A DNA stretch of 64,000 bases from Gaertneriomyces semiglobifer (GCA_025558075.1 JAHLKF010000007.1:248001-312000), one strand, 5' to 3'; numbered from the stretch's first letter, positions 12,125-22,871 are shown. Translations and numbers: made by a program. Notes: generated from the sequence alone by a model not told the origin.

Positions 12125-12803
12125 GTTGCTGAGCGTATGCTGAATAGCGACAGTGTCCTCGGAGGTCTACTCTATTTCAATTGAACCTCCCAACCCAACA
12201 ATACACCCACGATGGGCGGAATGCTGTGTGCGACGGGGAAGTAGCGGCTGAAGTCGTATAAAAGCCAACTCGTGTGTGCTCGTCACCAACAGAATTGATA
12301 GCGAAGGGATTATCTTTTTCGAAATACGCCTATAGTCAATCGTGACCAGAACAAACAAATAGGTACTGCCGCAAAGAGGCTCGAAGATATCCACCAATTT
12401 ACAAAGTCTCCACTGCACGCCCGTTTACTGACTGCCTCATGAGAGCAGTGACTGACACCTGCAAATCTGCGATTATGCAAGGTGGTCCCGCGGACTTGTT
12501 TTCAATTCACAAGTACAATTATTACTATCAAGAGTATAAACAAAGAGCATTCCTACCACCACCACCACCACGGACAACCAGTCCAACCCAAAATTGCACG
12601 CCGATGAGAAAGAGCGAACCGCAGAGTGTTCTCCGAGACGCGTCAGGGTTCACTTTGCGACCCGAATTTTTGCGGTCCAAAGGCGGCTGCTATATTACGT
12701 AACCATGCGCGTGGAATCTCCGACACACACGCCTGCAGAACGCGAACTAGCCTTTTTACCACAGGAGTAGCTAGTTAGCAAGCAGTGGGAAGCAGCCGCA
12801 ATC
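12125..12803. promoter_or_regulatory. Divergent promoter region of the SH3 membrane gene and CFAP52
   Basis: The two genes start on opposite strands about 680 bp apart, so both promoters must lie here. A (CCA)n run near 12559-12575 is the only repeat. I see no clear TATA box and no convincing RFX X-box. Confidence 0.5.
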
Positions 12804-15244
12804 ATGTCCGTTATGGCGGCATCGGACGAATTCCAACCATTGCCATTACAGAACATTATTGGATTCTCAGGTACCGTGTATTGGCGGCCGCTGGTTGGTT
12901 TCAAATGATCACATCTAGCTGCTCTCCAGGTTCAGTGCCGGCTGGTCTCATCAAGCACCCGAATGGCATCAACAACATCTACTCCTTGGGCTCGACCGTT
13001 GTCATTGACCACCCATCAAAACCTAACTCCCGCGAATTTCTACAAGGTCACACCAATGTGGTGACATGCTTGGCTGTATCACGAGACGGATCGTTGATAG
13101 CGTCGGGGCAAATGACCCACATGGGATTCCAGGTAGGCGAATCCTACCAGCTCTCCTTGTGGTTCATCGCTTGGTAGACTTAGAAATTATACAGGCCGAT
13201 GTCATTATTTGGGATTTCGCGCAACGAAAGCTCCTGCACAAGCTGAAATTACACAAAGTCAAAGTTCAAGCAATTGCTTTTTCGCCGTCATCACAATACT
13301 TGGTATCCTTAGGTGGCGAAGACGATAACTCCATTATTGCCTGGGATTTGGAGACGGGAACGCCGATCTGCGGCTCGCCAGCCTCGAAAGACTCTGCCGG
13401 GACAACCCTTTGCCTGGCCTACTTCAACCACTCCAATACTCACTTCGTTACCGCCGGCAATGGAACCTTGCGAGTATGGGAGCTCAACGCTCAGCAGCGC
13501 AAGGTTCGACCCACCGACATTCAGACCGGACTGATCAAAAGAGTAGTTAAATGTTTGGCCATCAGTGATGACGATGAGCGTGTCTGGTGCGGGACTACTA
13601 CAGGGGACTTGCTGGAATGTGGCCTTAATAACAAGTTGTTCAAGTTGAGCGGGCCGCCAAAGGAAAAGGTTGGTTATGCGGTGGATAAGGCACAGGCTGC
13701 CTGCATTTCTCATCCCCTTGATAACAGGATAGATTCAGCTTGGGTATCATATCAATTGCGCATTCTCCCAAACATCAATCAATGATAGTTGGATGTGGTG
13801 ACGGAACTATTGCCGAGTTGAAATTACCAAAGCTGAACATCGTCAAGTAAGTACTACGTCTTCTACGAGAACACAGACCGCAAGTGTACTAACACTATCA
13901 AGACAAACAAAAGTCAGCGGTAGTGTAACGTCAATCGCCTTTGATACTCCGGACAAATTTTACGCAGGCACCTCCATGTCGAATATCTACTACGTCGATG
14001 CACAAGCGTTTGCAGCCGAAATGAAGCTGACGTGCCATTACTCGCCCGTCAATGATATTGTATTTCCCGAGTACGTCCCCTGCACGTAGCGTTTCAAATG
14101 CAGATATACTGACTTTCATCATCCTCATCTATCAGAGATTCATCGGATATCTTCGCAACCGCATCAGACACTGACATCCGCATCTGGAATGCAGGGACAT
14201 CGAAGGAATTGCTGAGAATCGCGGTACCGAATTTGGAGTGTAAATGCATTGCTTTCAAAAAAGATGGGACTAGCTTGATCACCGGTGCGTTTTCTGATGC
14301 ATGTAGGAGAAGGGAGAAACCGCCTAAATTATGATGTTCCTTGGCCCGTCAGGTTGGAACGATGGCAAAATCCGCGCCTTTGGGCCTCAAAGCGGTCGCT
14401 TACAGTATGAAATTAACGATGCGCACAAGAAGGGAGTGACTGCATTAGCCGTAACGGACTCTTTCAATGATCACGGCGATTTCAGAATGATTTCGGGTGG
14501 TTGCGGTATGAGCAAGTCTTTGTGTGCCGCCTCCCTGAGGGTATAGCGCTAACGGCGATTGCAGACGGACAAATTCGCATTTGGCGGATCACTCGCACAG
14601 TCCAAAAGCTGGAAGAAGCCATGAAAGAGCACAAAGGCACAATCACGACCATTAAACTGCGAAGAAACAACATGGAGTGTGTGTCGTCCTCATCCGACGG
14701 CTCGTGTATCATTTGGGACCTGTTGCGTTACGTGCGTAACCAAGTGCTCTTCGCACCGAGCTTCTTCAAGGCTGTTGTCTACTATCCGGACGAGAGTCAG
14801 TTGCTAACAAGCGGGACTGACCGGAAGGTGCGTGGCCGAGTCAGGGAAAATTTCGCCGATTGGTGCTAATAAGCATTTTGAAGATCGGTTACTGGGAGGC
14901 CTTTGATGGCTCGCTCATCCGAGAACTTGAAGCGTCGCAGTCAGACACTATTAACGGCTTAGACATCGCGCAGGATGGTCGATACTTTGCGATTGGCGGC
15001 AGCGATAAATTATTAAAGGTGGGTTTGGCGGCGCGGATGGTTGTTGAGAGTCATGCGGAATGATATTTACATCGTTTCAATGCAGGTGTACCGTTACGAA
15101 GAGGGGGATGTCGCATATATTGGCATGGGCCATTCGTCAGATATAACAAAAGTGCGGATCTCGCCAGATCAGAAGCATATTGTGTCCGTCAGTGCCGATG
15201 GAGCCGTACTCTCTTGGGCTTTCCCGCCATATAACGACCAATGA
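12804..15244 (+). CDS. CFAP52: CFAP52 / WDR16, flagellar WD40 protein
   Basis: Ten exons: 12804-12870, 12930-13132, 13195-13668, 13728-13846, 13903-14070, 14136-14284, 14353-14505, 14565-14827, 14884-15018 and 15086-15244, with introns of 56-68 bp. The product has 629 residues, against about 620 in human CFAP52, and aligns along its whole length: FLQGHTNVVTCLAVSRDGS, ASGQMTHMGF, AFSPSSQYLVSLGG, TAGNGTLRVWEL, GWNDGKIRAF, KLEEAMKEHKG, SGTDRK-IGYWE and the final VSVSADGAVLSWAFP. It forms two WD40 propellers and is a microtubule inner protein of the axonemal doublet in other species. Several introns show CTAAC/CTAAT branch sites. Intron 3 uses a weaker GTTGGT donor, but the join restores the family motif exactly. 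Confidence 0.95.
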
Positions 15245-16202
15245 TCACAGAAAGAGCGTCAAATAAGGTTTCTCAATGTTTTTTAATGGACGGTGTTCGG
15301 TATTCCAAAAAGGGTTTTTAAATTCTCGACAACGTCTCTCATCTCCGATATATAGCAAGGTTCGCAGCTTCTCGCAGAGCACGTTTCGCGAGCAGATGTC
15401 GTACCACTCGAAAACATGTCCCAGTTGTGTGGACCCCAGTTAACCACGACTCCACAGCATTCGTGGACGCCAACTTAGCAGTTAGCACCAATACTCACGG
15501 GTACTGCTCGCTGCACATGCACTAGTGCGTGCAGCGTATCGGACTGAGTGAGGTGTCGACATTGACCAGAGCAGTGGCTTGTTCTTGAGACGGTAAGGTG
15601 AACAGGAGCAGTAAAGCCATGCTGAGTACTAGCGCTCTCCTTCCGAAAGGCAACGATGAACAAAATGGCGTGGTTCCATTCACCAAACCCAATCTCCCAA
15701 GTGGGAGCATTCAATTACTCGCGTCATTTCGCATTTTGCAGGAGGAACATGGTGATGCTATATGTGTTTCCTTCTTTTGAGACATGTTCCTACCGACAAA
15801 TGGCATATGAATATTCTCCATCGATGGTCGTGATATATACCATGACACGCCCCCTCAGAGTTGGCCCCACCGCCAAACATGTGCGGTATAAGTACGCCAT
15901 GCAGCCTCATTCGGCAAGCCAGTATCAGGCCCTTCAGGGCGCCATACCTCTCATATGCATCATGCCGTCCACGTCCGTGGCATTGCAGCCATGCGAAAGC
16001 GCATTCCATTTTCTGCTTTCGTCGAACGCGTCCCTCGAATTTTTCCGCAAAGTCTCGTTGACCGACGGATTTCGTTGGCTGGCCTAGCGCTTATATAAAC
16101 TTCGGTCCGTTGTATCCGTGCCGCTGTCTCTGTCTCGCAACCACAAGCAGCAAGAATACTTGTACATTTAACACATCCTTCCAAGACTAGTCGGTCGGAA
16201 CG
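15245..16202. other. Intergenic region with a possible small secreted-protein gene on the minus strand
   Basis: No gene is certain here. On the minus strand an ATG at 15620 opens a signal-peptide-like stretch (MALLLLFTLPSQEQATA). A separate 63-residue frame ending in TAA at 15283 carries six cysteines (HECCGVVVNWG, ETCSARSCEPC). A weak-donor intron of about 70 bp ending at the CTAAC...TAAG near 15474 could join them. An 82-residue minus frame at 15758-16009 is also open. All of this could be chance. Confidence 0.25.
16092..16099 (+). promoter_or_regulatory. TATA-box candidate of the transporter/DUF3431 gene
   Basis: TATATAAA lies 104 bp upstream of the ATG at 16203, a spacing that fits a 5' UTR of about 70-80 nt. 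It is one of the few clear TATA-like elements in the window. Confidence 0.45.
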
Positions 16203-18570
16203 ATGGGTGCTGCCAACATGGATGAAATTAAAGATGACACGACCTTGACAGAGGAACGACTGCTACCCATGAGCAGAGATGATGCCAGCTCGCTGGACCC
16301 CAAACCACCGTCGAAAGCAACCTTCCTCAGCAAGATGACTACCGCCTCCACCAGTCAGCTTCACCCGGCATTCTACATCTGGTACAGTTCATACGTTTTT
16401 GAGCCGTATCGTTTCTGCATACACTAACCGCTTTGTGGCGACAGCATATGGATAGCCTTCTCAAGTGCCGTCATTCTATTCAACAAGTACATTCTGTACT
16501 CGGCCGGCTTTCGTAAGTCGCTCTGGTTGGCTCAAACATTGTGGTCGTACTCATTCGGCGCGTTTTGCAATATGTAGCATTTCCAATCTTCCTCACGACA
16601 TGGCATCTCATCTTCGCAACCATTGCCACCCGCGTACTTTCAAAAACCACAAATCTGGTTAAGGGTGCCCAGGATGTCAAAATCTCGTGGAATATCTGGG
16701 CAAAAGCGATTGTGCCAATAGGAGCAACGTTCTCGCTCAGTCTGATCTTCTCCAACCTCGCCTATTTATACCTCTCGGTTGCGTTCATTCAAATGCTCAA
16801 GGTATGCTTCTGGGCGTTTCACATTCTGCTGGGCAGGAGTACTTATTCACTTTTTAGGCTACCACTCCAGTGGCGGTATTAATTATTGGTTACGCCCTGC
16901 GCGTCAGCAAGCCAGACCGCGATGTCCTTCTAAAGGTCCTGCTCATCGTATTCGGTGTCCTCGTGGCCTCCTACGGAGAGTTTGACTTTGTCCTCATCGG
17001 GGTGATCTTCCAAAGTCTCGGTATCGTATGCGAAGCGACTCGACTGGTGCTTGTACAAAAGCTGCTGAGCCAGTACAAGATGGATCCATTAACGTCGCTA
17101 TACTACTTTGCTCCCGTAAGTACGCATTGCTATTATTGAAAAACTGTATGTGTCTAAATGTGATATATTTTAGGTTTGTGCTGCGTTGAATGGAATTACA
17201 TGCCTCATCTTTGAAGGCAAACACCTCACCATCGCTGCTATTACGAACGTCGGATTGTTTACCCTGTTGGCAAACGCTGTTATTGCCTTTGGATTGAATG
17301 TTGCCGTAGTCTTCTTGGTATGCCCTTTTCGCCCTTGACGTTCTCTAAAGGAGACGTACTAAAGAACTCATTTTAATTCCATAGATTGGCAAGACGTCTT
17401 CCGTCGTGATGTGCCTTTCTGGCATCCTCAAAGATATCCTTCTTGTCTTCGCATCCCTGTTGATTTGGTCGACTGTTGTTACCCCCCTCCAGTTCTTCGG
17501 TTACGCCTTAGCGCTGGTCGGTCTGGTTTGGTACAAGGAGCCTGCTGCCTTTGCGCCCATTACCAATTATATCCAGAACACCCAAGGAAGATCCCCCGGC
17601 AAGCAGATCTTTGCCAAAGTTGCTCTCGTTGGGCTCGTCTTCATGTTGCTAGGTTTTCTTTCGTATATCAGTCACCCGGCCGCTATTTACGACAAGGATG
17701 TTGGACCACAACTGCGACTGGGCAATGACGACCCTGCCGCCCTACCGCACAAGGCCGGCTCAACGATGGACATTGTCATCAGCTCATATGATGAGAGTCC
17801 GCAAAGCATGAAGCGCACAATCGACGCGCTCATTTCCCATCCAGCGATCGCAAAGAGAAATCCTAGAGTCATTCTATACAATAAGGACCGAAAGCAGGTC
17901 AAGGATACTCTTAAGACGGTTACTGGCGCGGACGTTGTAATTCAGTTGCCCAACCGTGGACGTGAAGCTGCTACGTATATGTGGCATATCTTATCGCAGT
18001 ACGACAATATTGCCGAACACACACTGTTCATTCAAGCGGATCCCAATCTGATCTTTGAACGTGGCGAGCTGTCAAAACTGATCAGCGACAGACTCTCAAC
18101 CTTCCAAGAAAATGTGGGATTCTTGACGTTGGGTGAAACGGATATCCTTTCAACGAGAGATATGCACTTGCTTGCTGGATGGCCGCGAATCGGCCAGGTG
18201 CTGAGCACCGTGGCGGGACAAGTTCTCCCGGATGAAGTAGTGGTAAGCTTTTTTTGCGTCTACGTCAGTAGTTACACGACTCCCGATATTCAAACACATT
18301 CTTCCACAGGTATCGTACAATGGACAATTCATCGTCTCTCGGAATCGCGTTCACTTCCGACCACGGGCTACGTACCAGCAACTACTTGATTTGTTGCAGG
18401 CTGACGCGAACCACTGGATCCACAAAGAAAAGGCGGGATCTACCCCGAGCAATCCGTTCTTCAGCAAATATGTTGAGCGGTCTTACCATGCACTGTTCAA
18501 TTGTATGAACGTCGAGGTGGTCCGACAAGGTTGCCACAAGCGGAAGCTTTGCGGCTGCTCAGATAGTTAA
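16203..18570 (+). CDS. TPT/SLC35-type transporter fused to a DUF3431 domain
   Basis: Seven exons: 16203-16381, 16445-16512, 16578-16801, 16858-17115, 17174-17317, 17385-18242 and 18310-18570, giving 663 residues. Residues about 55-370 are a ten-helix drug/metabolite transporter of the triose-phosphate/nucleotide-sugar type (ILFNKYIL, PIFLTTWHL, ATTPVAVLIIGY, SLYYFAPV, GKTSSVVMCLSGILKD), expected in the Golgi or ER. After one more TM segment (FAKVALVGLVFMLLGFLSYI), residues about 420-663 form a DUF3431 domain (DIVISSYDES, LPNRGREAATYMWHIL, HTLFIQADP) ending in a Cys-rich tail. DUF3431 is a fungal domain of unknown activity that looks glycosyltransferase-associated. The joined frame shows one polypeptide: import of an activated sugar and a domain that may use it. 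Confidence 0.9.
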
Positions 18571-18659
18571 TGTACTCTGTCATGTGGGCAATTTTGGCCA
18601 ATGTAGTTGATGTCTCCATTTGAATATCATATTTATTTTGTTGTTAATATGCCCGCATG

Positions 18660-19184
18660 CTACCAATTTGTATTTAAAAAAGAACCAATGGCGCCAGCAC
18701 CATTGATTTCATCGCATCCTGGGTTATCACACAGTGTGGAGATGGACGTACGGTCACTGTCTCCGTCTGCATCCACTTGTCCCTCTTCCGATGCCCCACA
18801 ATCCTCCTCTTCCAAGACAGGCAGCACGCGTTGATGGCTGCCCGAATCATTGGGCGGCGGTACCCGTCGCCGCTTGACGACGCCACTGTTTCGCCGCGAC
18901 AGGGTTGCAGTCCGCGTAACTGACGACGTCGACGTTGTTTGACTTGATGATGAAGCAGGCGGGTGTGAGAAGCACGAAGTTTGCGGGTGTAAGGCGAGCT
19001 CGGGTTCGGCCTCGTAAAGAACCTGTTGCGACGCATCGCTTCCGCGACGAACTCGCAGAACTTTGAAAGAGGAGTCGGAGCTGAACCGTGTCGTGCGTAA
19101 CAGCTTGAATTCTGAAGGCGGAGAAGACGAAGGAGGTATGCATGGAGCGCGCGGCAATTGTGGGTTGCGGGTCATCGCAGACAT
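18660..19184 (-). CDS. Small Ser/Thr-rich protein of unknown function
   Basis: One exon encodes 174 residues, starting at the first ATG (19184). The sequence is rich in Ser, Pro, Arg and acidic residues, with a basic VVKRRR stretch that could be a nuclear signal and an acidic patch (LEEEDCGASEEG). No domain is recognisable and it is probably disordered. It ends 90 bp from the 3' end of the transporter gene, tail to tail. Base composition on all strands is similar here, so the ORF could be a chance frame; its length and lack of stops favour a gene only moderately. Confidence 0.45.
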   Translation of the reverse strand: MSAMTRNPQLPRAPCIPPSSSPPSEFKLLRTTRFSSDSSFKVLRVRRGSDASQQVLYEAEPELALHPQTSCFSHPPASSSSQTTSTSSVTRTATLSRRNSGVVKRRRVPPPNDSGSHQRVLPVLEEEDCGASEEGQVDADGDSDRTSISTLCDNPGCDEINGAGAIGSFLNTNW

Positions 19185-19312
19185 GGTCCGCAACGAGCTG
19201 GTGCAAATAGGTTGTGTTTGGCTTTTAGAAATCCGGTCACTGGTTACCTTCGACCTGCGAAGTGATGAAATAGCAATGAGTTGTTCATTTTTGAAGCGTT
19301 TTGAGCTGAACC

Positions 19313-19795
19313 TTAAATGCCCGCTGCCGCTGTCGAAATAACTGTGTGAACGTTCTCATAAGAATGTGTTCGCTGGGTTCGGCGCTTGAACGCGTTCCTG
19401 GATATTTGCCCCGCGTCACAAAGTAGCCGCAGGAACGGTATCAAAAAGCACATACGGGCTTGTGTGTGGATACCGTTCCTGCGGATACACTGAGCACAGG
19501 AAAACCAACGCAAGGCTCTGAGAAATGTGCCCCTTGCTCCGTTCACATCCCAGTCTACTACGTAGTGACAGCTTTTACACCTAATAGGGCGTGCTCCCGG
19601 CAAATGTGCCTTAATCATCCCACAACGGCTGCAGGTTTTACTTGTATAGACTGCCGAAGGCAGAACAACGACCCGTTTGCCCATCTCCTCGGCTTTGGGA
19701 CCGTATATGTGCATGGTAGCCATTCCAAAATGTCCCACTTGAAATTGATCCCAGTTGCGTTCAAATTGGAAGGCAGCACGTACGCACGCATGGAC
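19313..19795 (-). pseudogene. C-terminal remnant of a TnpB/Fanzor-like RNA-guided nuclease
   Basis: The frame open from 19795 to a stop at 19313 carries the hallmarks of the TnpB/Fanzor C-terminus: an EEMGKRVVVLPSAVYTSKTC approach, a zinc ribbon CSRCG-x12-CKSC, and directly after it VVDWDVNGARGTFLRAL, which contains the RuvC-III Asp. NGARG-I/T-FLRAL is the form seen in eukaryotic Fanzors. The frame ends upstream at a stop just beyond a plausible acceptor (CTGTTCCAG at 19796). Beyond it I find stops in all frames and no RuvC-I or RuvC-II motif within 1.5 kb. The copy is therefore probably truncated and decayed, although remote exons cannot be excluded. The last 60 or so residues run through an inverted repeat and are unlikely to be native protein. 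Confidence 0.7.
19427..19484. repeat. Perfect 16-bp inverted repeat (hairpin) at the Fanzor-like 3' end
   Basis: CCGCAGGAACGGTATC at 19427-19442 is matched exactly in reverse complement at 19469-19484, with a 26-nt loop. It begins about 45 bp past the zinc-ribbon/RuvC-III codons on the minus strand. TnpB-family guide RNAs overlap and extend past the end of the nuclease ORF, and element ends carry hairpins, so this is a candidate guide-RNA stem or element end. That role is inferred. Confidence 0.85.
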
Positions 19796-21601
19796 CTGGA
19801 ACAGGCGTCAACTCGACAATGACTGTTTTTCCACACAACGGGCAGGCACCCTTTGGGCCGCCACCATGGAAAGTCCGATTTTAGTCATGCCGTTCCCGAC
19901 AAACACGTTGGACCGCAACCTCAGCCCGCAGACGCTTCACAACCTGGTTGAATCATTTCCCGAGCGGCCGAGTTTAAATTCATGCACAACGATTAGGCTC
20001 CGCCTCCGATGGCAAGCCATTGAAGCCAGGGCTGCAGGCTTTTCGATATGTGAAGCCCGGCTGTACTCAGATCGATGACGCCACAAATTGAGGTTGAAAA
20101 AGTGTCTTCCCAAGGGCTCCTAGGTGCCCAAGGAACCCCGATGGTCCAGATGGCCCAGCCAGTCCAATGGTTCCGTGGTAAACGATCTAGCCGACGATAA
20201 GCGTTCCACAGATGCCCTGGCTGCCGGAGACGATCGGAAAGACATCCACAAGAAACCTAAAGTGCGCCATGTTTGTGGCCACATGTATATGTACAGGACT
20301 GGGATCCATTCATATGAACTGTTAGTGAGATGCTAATTTGGCCTGTTGCCGGTGTGTAGATCGCTGTACAGGCACATATATATACACACACAGTCAGCCA
20401 GCAAGTTGGGAGCAACATTATCTGGCAGCCACGTGACCGCTTACCGACTTTGGCAACTTTGGCTCAGAGATGATCTGACTGATTACACCCAGCGATAACG
20501 GCATCACGTGAGCTCTACATCAAGCCATCCCAGAACTGTCACTGTCCCAATTCCCCCTCCCAACAAAAAGAAATTATAAAAAATGTAGTGTATCCGGAGC
20601 ATCCCCTGACTGAGAATTATCTTTAATGGGCAGAAATAGCAAGTCTCCTCACCAGTTTCCATCAGGGCCGTCCGTTGGTATGGCCCCCGCTGACACTGTG
20701 TTTCTTCTGCTGATAGGTTTTGCTGGTCAATGATCATCAAGCGTTTTACGATGAAACATTGCCCGGATGATTTTATTTCTTCCATTTTTTTACACTCTAT
20801 TTTTCCAACATGTTTCAGGTATCGTCAAGCCCTCGACCACTGTGCGGTCCCGGGTTCTCAAAGCGACCGCAGGTGACGTGTGGATGATCTCTCAGCTCAC
20901 CTGCCTGTCTAGCACGACCACGACGTAAACCTTTACGAACCAACTATGAAAACCCGCAGGTGTAGCCCGATTCGGACGATGTCGTGTGTTTCAGATGAAA
21001 TAATCGCAGCTGGGCGTGTTCTGTCAAAAAAAAGATATCGAGACGTGTTACGCGACCCTGTGTTGCACTCTCACCCCCGTCGATGCTTTAGTCCTTCAAT
21101 TCGCTCCCCCCCACACGTCCTGCAAACTTTACAAAATCCATACGCTGCCACAGACATGGTCGGAAATTAAAAAGGATTGCAATTACATATCAGGTCGAGA
21201 ATTGACGGGGGTCAGTCCATTGCCATGGACAAAGTATCAGAAAAAGTGCATCCATTAGACAGCACCGAAGCAGGCAGCTTCTCCGTAATTTTCACCCCGG
21301 GGAGTTTCTATTTTTTGGGATTCTGACGCTCGGAATCCCAGATTATCTTTATATTAGCTCCTTCTCGCGTGGCTTTTCCGGAACCCCGCCACGTCTTTTC
21401 AAACGTATAAACCCAATTCCTTCAAAGATCCCTTCCACAACTTTACGGGATCTTCGTGTGGTTCTTGCTGCAAGCTACTCTTCCCGTCTCACAACTCTAA
21501 AATCGCACTAGTCTTACAATACGGATTTTCCTCACGGCCTACCGCATTTGGTGACCTTAAGTAATGCATAGCGGACTATGGCCACCGAGTCCACCGGTCC
21601 A
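19796..21601. other. Gene-poor accessory region with decayed frames
   Basis: No intact gene is visible. On the plus strand, 19866-20078 is a 70-codon frame whose ATG sits in GCCGCCACCATGG. On the minus strand, 20040-20100 and neighbours hold short open pieces in shifting frames, and 20100-20270 holds a broken Gly-X-Y stretch. A TATATATACACACACA microsatellite lies near 20377-20392, and two CACGTG sites lie at 20430 and 20505. The right part (20800-21600) shows nothing recognisable apart from promoter sequence for the next gene. Confidence 0.45.
20096..20270 (-). pseudogene. Decayed collagen-like (Gly-X-Y) frame
   Basis: From an ATG at 20270 the minus-strand frame reads a hydrophobic start, then three Gly-X-Y triplets (GSQGICGTL), then a TAG at 20189. 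The same frame continues with eight consecutive triplets (GTIGLAGPSGPSGFLGHLGA...). Eight in a row is unlikely by chance, so this may be the relic of a collagen-like repeat protein. No flanking domain is left to tell its source. Confidence 0.3.
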
Positions 21602-22871
21602 ATGTTCGCGATTCCATCGGATTTGTTCGAAGAGTTTGATCGACTGCCTCTGCTTAGACCACCGCAACTAAACAACGTACAAGATGTATCATCGGTATGC
21701 CACGACTTTTTTCTCGAGAATTCATACTCGATATCGTAACCCTCCATCTTTCCTGCAGGTAGCATGGTTCAGTGCGCGCGATGGCAAGCCCTATGTTCGT
21801 ATAAAGCTTCGTACGAAAGGCACGGTTTGTCGCGCCTGCTTTCATGACTTGAGCCCGCGCAAACAGCAAGATTTGATCGATCGGCTACGGGCAAAACGAG
21901 AGGGACGGCCAACTGGCGGGTCCACTGGCGCCGCACCTGAGTTGCCGAACGAGGAAGAATCCGAAAGACTGTTGCAGTTGATAATATATATGAATAAATA
22001 TAAACGGACCCAGTCGGTATCAATAGGCGGGAAGCCGAGCGCGGATAAGCTCCAAGAGGACGGCGATGAGGTAGGTAACGGCAACGATCGGTGTTGATCG
22101 CTGGATAGTCACGGTGATCCAGCGTCGCTCCGTCTCACTGTGTTTTCTTGCCATCAGAATTCCACGCCGCAATCTCCCCGAGAACGTCCCGACGGTGCGT
22201 CACCGCGAGCCTCTGCAAGGCCTGCTAGGGCATCGCAACATAACCAATTGCCAGGCATCCCGGGCGCTAACCGTCCAGGCGCACGGTCCTCTCCCGTCCC
22301 ATCCCCGCTCATACATCTGCCACCGCCGTTTCCAACATACTTTGCTCATCCGCATCACTCAGGCAATCGAATGACATATCGCTATTCCCCGTATCCAACG
22401 TCCCATCCCCATCACGGTTATCCATCACATCCGCATCACCCACATCCGCATTCCGCCACCAATCTCTGGCCGGCAGCCCATCCTGAAGCGCCGGACCCCA
22501 CCCAGCTGCCGCAGGTCTCTGACTCTAATTTTCGATCGTTATATGAAGAGTGTAGCCATCTTCGTGTAGAGAACCAGGCTTTGAGAGATGCCCTCTCTAG
22601 CCTGCGCCGAGAACACGATGAGCTGCGTCGAGAGTCATCGCATTTTCACCGTGAAATGGTGACAGCTAAGCGCGAGACCGAGACTGTCCGACGCGAAGTT
22701 GAGACGCGTCCGCGGTTCCCGCCTCTACCGGCGCAAATCCCGCCATATCTTCACGACATATATGAGAAGCATACCGGTCCATTGCAGAGCAGCTTGAAAG
22801 ACACCTTCATGCACCTTCTGTTGGCCGTTGATAAAGAGTTGCGCTCCCCAAAGGAGAGCGAGCACACCTAA
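21602..22871 (+). CDS. Coiled-coil protein with a conserved-looking basic/Cys N-terminal block, unknown function
   Basis: Three exons, 21602-21694, 21759-22070 and 22158-22871, encode 372 residues. The first in-frame ATG after an upstream stop is at 21602. Residues about 32-85 (VAWFSARDGKPYVRIKLRTKG, VCRACFHDLSPRKQQDLIDRLRAKREG) look folded and basic, with a CxxC. The middle is His/Pro-rich (repeated HPHH). The C-terminal part, about 250-310, is a heptad-rich coiled coil (LRVENQALRDALSSLRREHDELRRE). The combination suggests a nuclear or DNA-associated dimer, but no known family is recognised and it is not a clean bZIP. It lies 0.6 kb upstream of the dynein gene on the same strand. Confidence 0.8.
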
